Assembly (NCBI GenBank): GCA_002342025.1 | Contig: DDPD01000035.1 | Location: 1 to 13,597 of the forward strand | Direction: 5' to 3' | Length of the DNA stretch: 13,597 nucleotides | Source of the DNA: Moraxellaceae bacterium UBA2477 | GTDB lineage: Bacteria > Pseudomonadota > Gammaproteobacteria > Pseudomonadales > Moraxellaceae | Shown: positions 1 through 5,373 of the stretch, in pieces | How the letters are laid out: each line of letters begins with the position of its first letter | Numbering within the stretch: position 1 is the first letter of the stretch | The notes under the pieces: model-generated | What the model was told of the DNA's origin: nothing | The model's input: the letters and a program-made list of their open reading frames with translations, nothing else | Database searches by the model: none | Translations under genes and position numbers: made by a program

Positions 1-10
1 ACAGTCGGTC

Positions 11-1027
11 ATGACGGATTTGCACACTCTGGTAGCTCAATTACAGACTGAAGTCGCACGGGCACAAGATGCCGCCGCCGTTGAGGCGCTGCGCGTTCAG
101 TATTTGGGCAAAAAAAGTCAACTCAGCGACTTATCTAAGCGCATGGGTCAGCTAGGCGAAGAAGAGCGTCGAGCCTTTGGGGCTGAGTTAAATGCCGCAC
201 GTGAAGCCATCACCGGCAGTCTAAATGATCGCAAAAATGTTTTGGCGGAGGCGGCCCTTTCAGCGCGTCTGCTAGCAGAACAGGTGGATGTAACATTGCC
301 CGGTCGTGGTCAGTTGCCTGGCGGTCTGCACCCGGTGACACGCGTCATGGAGCGCATCGAAGACTTTTTCACCCGCGTTGGTTTTACCGTAGCCGATGGT
401 CCAGAAGTGGAAGACGATTTCCATAACTTCGAAGCCTTGAACATTCCCTCGCACCATCCCGCACGGGCGATGCACGACACGTTTTATTTTGACGCCACCC
501 GACTGCTGCGTACGCATACTTCGCCGGTCCAGGTACGTGTCATGGAAAGCCAGCAACCACCTATTCGTATCGTCTGCCCTGGACGTGTTTACCGCTGCGA
601 TTCCGATCTCACGCATTCCCCCATGTTTCACCAAGTCGAAGGCTTGTTGATTGACGAAAATGTTAGCTTTGCCGACCTAAAAGGGGTGATTGAAGACTTC
701 CTGCGCGTGTTCTTTGAAAAAGAGCTTCAGGTGCGTTTCCGTCCGTCCTACTTTCCCTTCACCGAACCTTCTGCTGAAGTCGATATTCAGTGCGTGATGT
801 GCAACGGCGCCGGATGTCGTGTCTGTAAGCAGACCGGCTGGCTGGAAGTCTTGGGCTGCGGCATGGTGCATCCGCAGGTACTAAAGAACTGCGGTATTGA
901 TCCAGACAAATTCCAAGGCTTTGCCTTCGGCATGGGCGTGGAACGCTTTGCCATGTTGCGTTACGGCGTGAATGATTTGCGTCTATTCTTTGACAACGAT
1001 GTCAGGTTCTTACGTCAATTTGCCTGA
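11..1027 (+). CDS. pheS: Phenylalanyl-tRNA synthetase alpha subunit
   Basis: Catalytic alpha subunit of the cytosolic alpha2-beta2 enzyme that charges tRNA-Phe with phenylalanine. The protein has 338 residues, close to the E. coli length (about 327). An N-terminal coiled-coil arm (about 1-90) precedes the class II catalytic core. Visible signatures are the conserved stretch DFHNFEALNIPSHHPAR (136-152), motif 2 with GRVYR (191-195) and THSPMFHQVEG (201-211), and motif 3 GFAFGMGVERF (303-313). A CxxC-x4-CxxC cluster (C261, C264, C269, C272) sits in the core; E. coli lacks it but many other bacteria have it. Only 10 nt precede the ATG, so the ribosome binding site and any leader cannot be judged. 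pheT follows after 64 nt, as expected for a pheST operon. Identification is certain; only the exact start is less so. Confidence 0.97.
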   Translation: MTDLHTLVAQLQTEVARAQDAAAVEALRVQYLGKKSQLSDLSKRMGQLGEEERRAFGAELNAAREAITGSLNDRKNVLAEAALSARLLAEQVDVTLPGRGQLPGGLHPVTRVMERIEDFFTRVGFTVADGPEVEDDFHNFEALNIPSHHPARAMHDTFYFDATRLLRTHTSPVQVRVMESQQPPIRIVCPGRVYRCDSDLTHSPMFHQVEGLLIDENVSFADLKGVIEDFLRVFFEKELQVRFRPSYFPFTEPSAEVDIQCVMCNGAGCRVCKQTGWLEVLGCGMVHPQVLKNCGIDPDKFQGFAFGMGVERFAMLRYGVNDLRLFFDNDVRFLRQFA

Positions 1028-1091
1028 TGTCTGTTTGTTAAACTATTGATATTAATGTTTTTGTCTGACCAATCAGACGAGTGAGCCAGCC

Positions 1092-3464
1092 ATGCAATTC
1101 AGCGAACAGCGCCTACGCGCCCTCGTTAATCCAGCCGTCGATACCGCCGCGCTGGCGCACCAGCTCACCATGGCAGGTTTAGAAGTTGATGCCATCGTGC
1201 CGGTTGCTCCTGCGTTTAACGGGGTGGTGATTGGCGAAATTCTCAGTGCCGAACAACACCCAAACGCCGATAAGCTGCGCGTCACGCTGGTCAATATTGG
1301 TGCTGAGCAACCTCTGCAGATCGTCTGTGGTGCTAGCAATGCGCGTCCTGGCATTCGCATCCCTGTTGCAACCGTGGGCGCTGTATTACCCGGTGAGTTT
1401 CGCATTAAAGATGCCAAGCTGCGCGGGGTCGACTCTTTCGGCATGCTTTGCGCTGAGCAGGAGCTGGGCTTGGCGGAATCTTCCGATGGACTTTGGGAGC
1501 TGCCAGCAGATGCGCCTATCGGTCAGGACATTCGCCAATATTTGCAACTCGATGACCATTTAATTGAGCTCGGCTTAACACCCAATCGTGGCGACTGTTT
1601 GAGTATGCGCGGTCTGGCTCGTGAAACGGCAGCCGTTTTTGGTCTTGACTACACTCCATCGCTGATTGCGGCCGTGCCAGCGAGTCATGACCGTTCTTTG
1701 CCGGTCTCGATTAATGCGTCGGTAGCTTGCCCGCGCTATGTATCCCGCGTGATTGATGGTATCGACAATACTCAGGCCAGTCCTTTGTGGCTGGTGGAAG
1801 CGCTGCGTCGCTCAGGCGTGCGTAGCTTGGGCCCGGTCGTGGATGTCACCAATTTCGTCATGCTGGAGCTGGGTCAACCCATGCACGCGTTTGACCGTGC
1901 TCAGCTCGCCGGTGGTTTAACCGTGCGTCAGGCACAAGCCGGTGAAGCGCTGACGCTGCTCGATGGTCAAACCATAAGCCTGCGCGAGCAAACAGTGGTG
2001 ATTGCCGATGAGCAGCAAGCCTTAGCGTTGGCTGGCATCATGGGTGGCCAATCCAGTGCCGTGAGCACCGCGACGACATCTATTGTGCTCGAAGCGGCCT
2101 TCTTCCAGCCCTTGGCGTTGGCTGGCGAGGCGAGACGCTACGGCCTGCACACAGATTCATCGCATCGCTTTGAGCGGGGCGTGGATTTTGAGTTGCCACG
2201 ACTGGCCATTGAGCGCGCAACTGCCTTATTACTCGAGCTCGTAGGTGGTGCCGCAGGGCCAGTCATTGACGTGAGTGATGTGGCGCAGCTGCCCAAGCGT
2301 GAGGCGATTGTCTTGCGCGCCCAGCGAATTGCTCAGGTGCTGGGCTTTGCCCTCGAGGATGCGGATGTGGTTGCCTATCTCGGTCGTCTTGGCTGCCGCG
2401 TGACTGCTGCAGAGCAGGGCTGGCTGGTGGTGCCGCCGAGCCACCGCTTCGATTTGACGATCGAGGTCGATCTCATCGAAGAGCTCGCCCGTCTTTATGG
2501 CTACAACCGCTTGCCAGTGACAGCACCGATGGCGCCTGTTCGCTTGTTGCCTCAGCCCGAGAACCAAACTTCTCTGCGTCGCCTGAAGCGCGCGTTGGTT
2601 GACATGGGCTATCAAGAGGCCATCACCTTCAGCTTCATCGAGGCAGGTTTACAACAGCAATTTGATCCCGGCATCCATCCGTGGGCATTGGCCAATCCGT
2701 TATCGGCAGAGCTTGCCGTCATGCGCACCAGCCTGTGGCCAGGCCTCGCCATGGCCGTATTGCACAACCAAAGCCGTCAGCAAAGCCGCGTTCGTTTATT
2801 CGAGGCCGGTTTGCGCTTTACACCAACGGCTGATGGTCTTGAGCAGGTGCCAATGCTGGCAGGTATCGTGAGTGGAGATGCCTTTTCAGCGTCGTGGAAT
2901 AACCCGAAGAATTCGCTCGATTTCTTTGATGTAAAAGGAAATATTGAGGTCTTACTGCAATTGTGCGGCATACAGGGCGAGTTCTCCGCCTGTGCGCATC
3001 CCGTGCTGCATCCGGGCCAATCGGCAGCAATTAGTGTAGATGGCAAACGCATTGGCTCTATGGGCGCCTTGCATCCAAGCATTATTGAAGCACTGGGTTT
3101 AACGGGGCCGGTCTATGTGTTTGAGCTGCAGCAGTCAGCGCTCGTGCTGGGCAGTCTCCCGAAATTTAAGCCACTGTCGCGCTTTCCAGCCGTGAGCCGA
3201 GACCTCGCCTTAGTTGTTCCTGATACGGTGTCTGCCGCTGACGTTTTAGCGGTGGTTCGTCAGCAAGCGGGCGAGGTGTTGCGTGATTTGAGCGTGTTCG
3301 ATGTGTACCGTGGACAGGGTGTTGCTGAAAATCATTACAGTTTGGCCTTGTCATTGACTTGGCAAGACACGGAACGCACACTACAGGACGCTGAAATCCA
3401 AGCTTTGGTAGATACTATTTTGCATTCTGCATCAGCTACTTGCGGCGCAATATTGCGTAGCTAA
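1092..3464 (+). CDS. pheT: Phenylalanyl-tRNA synthetase beta subunit
   Basis: Beta subunit of phenylalanyl-tRNA synthetase, involved in tRNA binding and editing of mischarged Tyr-tRNA. It has 790 residues against about 795 in E. coli, so it is full length. An EMAPII-type tRNA-binding domain occupies about 40-150 (HPNADKLRV around 56-64), followed by the B3/B4 editing region (about 210-370), the B5 domain (about 400-475), a catalytic-like domain, and a C-terminal ferredoxin-fold anticodon-binding domain (about 695-790, starting SRFPAVSRDLALVV). The gene ends with tandem in-frame stops TAA-TGA (3462-3467). The region before the ATG has only a weak purine-rich ribosome binding site (GACGAGTGAG). 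ihfA starts 30 nt downstream, as in the conserved pheST-ihfA arrangement, so co-transcription is likely. Confidence 0.97.
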   Translation: MQFSEQRLRALVNPAVDTAALAHQLTMAGLEVDAIVPVAPAFNGVVIGEILSAEQHPNADKLRVTLVNIGAEQPLQIVCGASNARPGIRIPVATVGAVLPGEFRIKDAKLRGVDSFGMLCAEQELGLAESSDGLWELPADAPIGQDIRQYLQLDDHLIELGLTPNRGDCLSMRGLARETAAVFGLDYTPSLIAAVPASHDRSLPVSINASVACPRYVSRVIDGIDNTQASPLWLVEALRRSGVRSLGPVVDVTNFVMLELGQPMHAFDRAQLAGGLTVRQAQAGEALTLLDGQTISLREQTVVIADEQQALALAGIMGGQSSAVSTATTSIVLEAAFFQPLALAGEARRYGLHTDSSHRFERGVDFELPRLAIERATALLLELVGGAAGPVIDVSDVAQLPKREAIVLRAQRIAQVLGFALEDADVVAYLGRLGCRVTAAEQGWLVVPPSHRFDLTIEVDLIEELARLYGYNRLPVTAPMAPVRLLPQPENQTSLRRLKRALVDMGYQEAITFSFIEAGLQQQFDPGIHPWALANPLSAELAVMRTSLWPGLAMAVLHNQSRQQSRVRLFEAGLRFTPTADGLEQVPMLAGIVSGDAFSASWNNPKNSLDFFDVKGNIEVLLQLCGIQGEFSACAHPVLHPGQSAAISVDGKRIGSMGALHPSIIEALGLTGPVYVFELQQSALVLGSLPKFKPLSRFPAVSRDLALVVPDTVSAADVLAVVRQQAGEVLRDLSVFDVYRGQGVAENHYSLALSLTWQDTERTLQDAEIQALVDTILHSASATCGAILRS

Positions 3465-3482
3465 TGAGCTTATGTAGTTGAT

Positions 3483-3487
3483 AGAGA
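3483..3487 (+). promoter_or_regulatory. Ribosome binding site that fixes the ihfA start
   Basis: AGAGA lies 7 nt before the ATG at 3495. An in-frame TTG at 3489 would be only 1 nt from this site. The ATG therefore fits better, and it also gives the family N-terminus MSALTKAEM. Confidence 0.6.
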
Positions 3488-3494
3488 ATTGAAC

Positions 3495-3800
3495 ATGAGC
3501 GCATTGACCAAGGCCGAAATGGCTGAACGCTTGCACGATGCTTTGGGCTTAAACAAACGCGAAGCCAAAGAGTTGGTCGAGCAGTTTTTCGAAGAAATTC
3601 GGCAGGCGCTGGTCGATGGCCATCCCGTTAAGCTGTCTGGCTTTGGCAATTTTGAGTTGCGCGATAAACGCCAGCGCCCGGGTCGTAACCCTAAAACGGG
3701 TGAGGAAATCCCTATCACTGCGCGTCGCGTAGTGACATTCCGTCCAGGCCAGAAACTCAAGCAACGGGTAGAGGGTCATGTCGGACATCCATCTGCCTGA
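3495..3800 (+). CDS. ihfA: Integration host factor alpha subunit
   Basis: Alpha subunit of IHF, the DNA-bending nucleoid protein that acts as a heterodimer with IhfB in recombination, replication initiation and sigma-54 promoters. The 101-residue protein is nearly collinear with E. coli IhfA. It has the helical dimer base (about 2-45), KLSGFGNF (46-53) and the beta-ribbon arm RPGRNPKTG (61-69). Pro66 corresponds to the intercalating Pro65 of E. coli IhfA. The C-terminal helix runs through RRVVTFRPGQKLKQRVE. The start was set at ATG 3495 from the AGAGA site and family alignment; a TTG six bases earlier would add only two residues. The last 23 nt overlap the start of the downstream merR-type gene, implying coupled translation. 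In other bacteria ihfA is co-transcribed from pheST and also autoregulated; no IHF operator was searched for reliably here. Confidence 0.97.
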   Translation: MSALTKAEMAERLHDALGLNKREAKELVEQFFEEIRQALVDGHPVKLSGFGNFELRDKRQRPGRNPKTGEEIPITARRVVTFRPGQKLKQRVEGHVGHPSA

Positions 3801-4251
3801 TAGCTCACTGCCAGAAATTCCAGGCAAACGTTACTTCACCATTGGTGAGGTCAGCGACCTGTGCGCGGTCAAATCGCATGTCTTGCGCTACTGGGAGCAG
3901 GAATTTACCCAGCTTAAGCCGGTAAAGCGTCGCGGCAACCGTCGTTACTATCAGCGCCAAGACGTCCTGCTTATTCGGCAAATTCGTGATTTGCTCTATC
4001 TGCAGGGCTACACGATTCAGGGTGCACGCCAGCAGTTGTTAGACCCTAAGGCGGTTATTAGCCCGACGGAGAGCCGTTTGCCTGTAATGGCAAACGCAGG
4101 TGATGACGAAGAAGAAAACTCGACTGACAACGTCAAACTGGGAACGCCCAGCTTAGGCAGTCAGACGCCGGAAACGGTTTGGCACTTGGCCGTTGAAGAA
4201 ATGATTGATGACTTGCAAGATATTGCTCAGATGTTGAGCCATCCGCACTGA
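3778..4251 (+). CDS. Small MerR-family transcriptional regulator (ihfA-linked)
   Basis: DNA-binding regulator of 157 residues. The N-terminal winged helix-turn-helix of the MerR family spans about 18-90: YFTIGEVSDLCAVKSHVLRY (19-38) forms the helix-turn-helix and RRGNRRYY (51-58) the wing. The following helices (LLIRQIRDLLYLQGYTIQGA) match the MlrA/COG0789-type subgroup. The C-terminal part (about 95-157) is short, acidic (DDEEE at 109-113) and has no cysteine cluster or ligand-binding domain, so the inducer, if any, is unknown. The ATG lies inside ihfA (23-nt overlap), with GAGGGT just upstream as ribosome binding site. The same ihfA-merR-tRNA-Pro order occurs in pseudomonads, so this is a conserved neighbour and not an insertion. 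Family call is sure; targets are unknown. Confidence 0.9.
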   Translation: MSDIHLPDSSLPEIPGKRYFTIGEVSDLCAVKSHVLRYWEQEFTQLKPVKRRGNRRYYQRQDVLLIRQIRDLLYLQGYTIQGARQQLLDPKAVISPTESRLPVMANAGDDEEENSTDNVKLGTPSLGSQTPETVWHLAVEEMIDDLQDIAQMLSHPH

Positions 4252-4258
4252 TTCAGTC

Positions 4259-4286
4259 TAGACAAGCTCAAGCATTTCAGTATCAT
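4259..4286 (+). promoter_or_regulatory. Likely sigma-70 promoter of the tRNA-Pro gene
   Basis: A -35 TAGACA (4259-4264, 5 of 6 consensus) and a -10 TATCAT (4281-4286, 5 of 6) are separated by 16 nt. They are followed by a GC-rich stretch (GCTCGC), typical of stringently controlled stable RNA promoters. The mature tRNA begins 19 nt after the -10. Read by eye only. Confidence 0.55.
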
Positions 4287-4305
4287 GCTCGCTTCGTGAA
4301 TATGT

Positions 4306-4382
4306 CGGGGCATAGCGCAGCTTGGTAGCGCACTTGCCTGGGGGGCAAGGGGTCGCAGGTTCAAATCCTGCTGTCCCGACCA
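4306..4382 (+). tRNA. tRNA-Pro (anticodon GGG)
   Basis: A 77-nt tRNA with encoded CCA. The acceptor stem CGGGGCA (4306-4312) pairs with TGTCCCG (4372-4378) with one G-T wobble. The D stem is GCGC/GCGC (4315-4318 / 4328-4331). The anticodon stem CTTGC/GCAAG encloses loop CTGGGGG (4338-4344) with anticodon GGG at 4340-4342. The T arm is GCAGG-TTCAAAT-CCTGC (4355-4371), followed by discriminator A4379 and CCA 4380-4382. It decodes CCC and CCU proline codons and closely resembles E. coli proL. It follows the merR gene by 54 nt and has its own likely promoter and terminator. Confidence 0.97.
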
Positions 4383-4393
4383 CGAACCAACTT

Positions 4394-4422
4394 AAAAGCC
4401 TGTACTGCGTACGGGCTTTTTT
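4394..4422 (+). terminator. Intrinsic terminator after tRNA-Pro
   Basis: A 12-bp stem (4394-4405 paired with 4409-4420, AAAAGCCTGTAC against GTACGGGCTTTT, one G-T wobble) closes a 3-nt loop and runs into a T tract (4417-4422). It probably ends both the tRNA transcript and any read-through from the ihfA-merR genes. The A-rich left arm could also allow termination on the opposite strand. Confidence 0.85.
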
Positions 4423-4424
4423 GT

Positions 4425-4436
4425 TTTAGGCCCTAG
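4425..4436 (+). repeat. 12-bp direct repeat, copy 1
   Basis: TTTAGGCCCTAG directly follows the tRNA terminator. An identical copy lies at 5165-5176. The two copies bracket the ComEA-type gene. A match of this length can arise by chance in a window of this size. Confidence 0.35.
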
Positions 4437-4517
4437 CGAAAGACCAAATCCTATCCTAGAACTTCTTTGCGGATTCCCTGATATCGGCTTCGCATTTCTA
4501 AGTCTAGGAGTTTCAAC

Positions 4518-4844
4518 ATGAAAAAATGGATTTTAATGAGCGCTATAGCTTTTTCAGCGCCCTTGATCGTTAGCACAGCTATGGCTTCCACGCCCTCAGT
4601 AGGCAAGGTTGGCTCTAATGCGGTGTCAGCCAGCCGTATCAGTAGCAATCAGGTCAATATCAACTCTGCAGATGCCAAGACACTATCTGATGTATTGGTT
4701 GGCGTTGGTCCTGCAAAAGCTCAAGCAATTGTTGAATGGCGTAAAAAAAACGGCCCGTTCAAGACAACCGCGGCCTTAGCTGAAGTATCTGGGATAGGCC
4801 CAGCTTTGATTGAGCGCAATAAAGACCGTTTAAGAGTGAAGTAA
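4518..4844 (+). CDS. Exported ComEA-type helix-hairpin-helix protein
   Basis: A 108-residue protein with a clear Sec signal peptide (KK at 2-3, hydrophobic 5-20, likely cleavage after AMA at 21-23). A low-complexity linker of about 20 residues rich in Ser and Val follows, then a ComEA-type double helix-hairpin-helix domain (46-106). This contains VNINSADAKTL (46-56), VGVGPAKAQAIVEWR (61-75), GPF (79-81) and VSGIGPALIERN (90-101). Such domains bind double-stranded DNA non-specifically; in naturally competent bacteria ComEA draws DNA into the periplasm. The short soluble form is widespread in gammaproteobacteria, including species with no proven competence, so a role in DNA uptake is an inference. 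AGGAG (4506-4510) sits 7 nt before the ATG, an excellent ribosome binding site. It is a single gene lying just after the tRNA terminator. Confidence 0.9.
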   Translation: MKKWILMSAIAFSAPLIVSTAMASTPSVGKVGSNAVSASRISSNQVNINSADAKTLSDVLVGVGPAKAQAIVEWRKKNGPFKTTAALAEVSGIGPALIERNKDRLRVK

Positions 4845-4864
4845 CGATTTTATTGCCTCGATTA

Positions 4865-4902
4865 TGCAAGCAGACATTGATAGCAGTCATTGTCTGCGTG
4901 CA
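4865..4902. repeat. Imperfect inverted repeat downstream of the ComEA-type gene
   Basis: TGCAAGCAGACA (4865-4876) and TGTCTGCGTGCA (4891-4902) match in 11 of 12 positions across a 14-nt loop. The sequence after it is A-rich rather than T-rich, so it is not a standard intrinsic terminator for the upstream gene. It could still stabilise the mRNA end. Confidence 0.5.
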
Positions 4903-5016
4903 TTAAAAAAGTCTGCTAAGAGATTTTAGTCACAGCTTTAATTTGCGTTTGAAGTAAAAGCATAACGAACTTCAACGACTTAGCTAAAATCCGACTTTTG
5001 CAATTATGTTACCCAG

Positions 5017-5044
5017 TTGACAAATTTAAGGTATTGTTTTTATT
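5017..5044 (+). promoter_or_regulatory. Candidate sigma-70 promoter in the spm leader
   Basis: A perfect -35 TTGACA (5017-5022) is followed after 16 nt by TTTATT (5039-5044, 4 of 6 consensus). A start near 5051 would give a leader of about 320 nt before the GTG at 5374. The -10 is weak, so the call is tentative. Confidence 0.4.
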
Positions 5045-5060
5045 CAATAATTTATTATTG
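5045..5060. promoter_or_regulatory. Perfect palindrome, candidate operator
   Basis: CAATAAT (5045-5051) and ATTATTG (5054-5060) are exact inverted copies around a 2-bp centre. The element sits where a transcript from the upstream TTGACA promoter would begin. That is the usual position for a repressor operator, but no cognate regulator can be named. Confidence 0.4.
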
Positions 5061-5137
5061 TCTATTTTTTGATCGAATTGTGCTGGAGCCCCGAATTATG
5101 CTGATACAAAGCAGATACAATTGATCTATCAACAGAC

Positions 5138-5160
5138 TTATCCACAGCTTTTGTGGACAA
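5138..5160. promoter_or_regulatory. Facing pair of DnaA-box-like nonamers
   Basis: TTATCCACA (5138-5146) is an exact match to the strongest DnaA box. TGTGGACAA (5152-5160) is, on the other strand, TTGTCCACA, one base off the same consensus. The two face each other across 5 nt and form an inverted repeat (8 of 9 pairs). A third nonamer, TTATCCTCA at 5251-5259, differs by one base. An AT-rich stretch lies about 60-120 nt to the left. Confidence 0.5.
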
Positions 5161-5164
5161 CTTA

Positions 5165-5176
5165 TTTAGGCCCTAG
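5165..5176 (+). repeat. 12-bp direct repeat, copy 2
   Basis: TTTAGGCCCTAG, identical to the copy at 4425-4436, lies 4 nt after the DnaA-box pair. Confidence 0.35.
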
Positions 5177-5360
5177 AAGCTAGTATTTTCGGGATGTTGT
5201 GCAATCGAAGACGCATTTTTTACTGCAAGTGTGGACTGTTTCTTCGTTGATTATCCTCAAAAGTTAAACGGTAGTTTTTTAGCGATGAACGGTAAATTGA
5301 TAGGCATCAAGCATGCGACAGTCTGTATCCATAGAGATAGGGCCATGTTTTCTTCTATTT

Positions 5361-5366
5361 GGAGAA
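5361..5366 (+). promoter_or_regulatory. Ribosome binding site that fixes a GTG start
   Basis: GGAGAA lies 7 nt before the GTG at 5374. The in-frame TTG at 5359 overlaps this site, and the TTG at 5368 is only 1 nt after it, so GTG 5374 is the best start for the following gene. Confidence 0.65.
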
Positions 5367-5373
5367 TTTGTTT

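Larger units (their letters stand above)
4845..5373. other. AT-rich 529-nt intergenic region with multiple regulatory-like elements
   Basis: No convincing open reading frame is seen here. The stretch is clearly richer in A+T than the flanking genes. From left to right it holds imperfect inverted repeats at 4865-4902 and 4922-4991, a consensus -35 (TTGACA, 5017-5022), a palindrome at 5045-5060, GATC sites near 5071 and 5123, a facing pair of DnaA-box-like nonamers (5138-5160), and a single-mismatch DnaA-like nonamer TTATCCTCA (5251-5259). It ends with two AACGGTA copies 21 bp apart (5267-5273, 5288-5294) and the leader of the downstream membrane protein gene. It is long for the space between two same-strand genes, suggesting regulation or a small RNA. 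No terminator with a T tract was found after the ComEA-type gene. Confidence 0.6.

Noticed and set aside
2229..3082. Minus-strand open frames of up to 128 codons inside pheT
   Set aside because: They are antisense to strongly conserved pheT coding sequence and have low-complexity, non-protein-like composition.
3489..3494. TTG at 3489 as the ihfA start
   Set aside because: The AGAGA ribosome binding site would be only 1 nt away, and ATG 3495 gives the normal family N-terminus.
4306..4382. Integrated element with attachment site in the tRNA-Pro gene
   Set aside because: No integrase gene and no repeat of the tRNA 3' end were seen downstream.
4865..4910. Intrinsic terminator for the ComEA-type gene
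   Set aside because: The hairpin is followed by A residues on the + strand, with no T tract on either strand in the correct position.
5015..5260. Main chromosomal replication origin
   Set aside because: Only one exact DnaA box is present and dnaA, dnaN, gidA or mioC are absent; the pheST-ihfA locus is not an origin neighbourhood in known gammaproteobacteria.
5359..5373. TTG at 5359 as start of the SpmA-SpmB-type gene
   Set aside because: It overlaps the GGAGAA ribosome binding site; GTG 5374 is correctly spaced from it.
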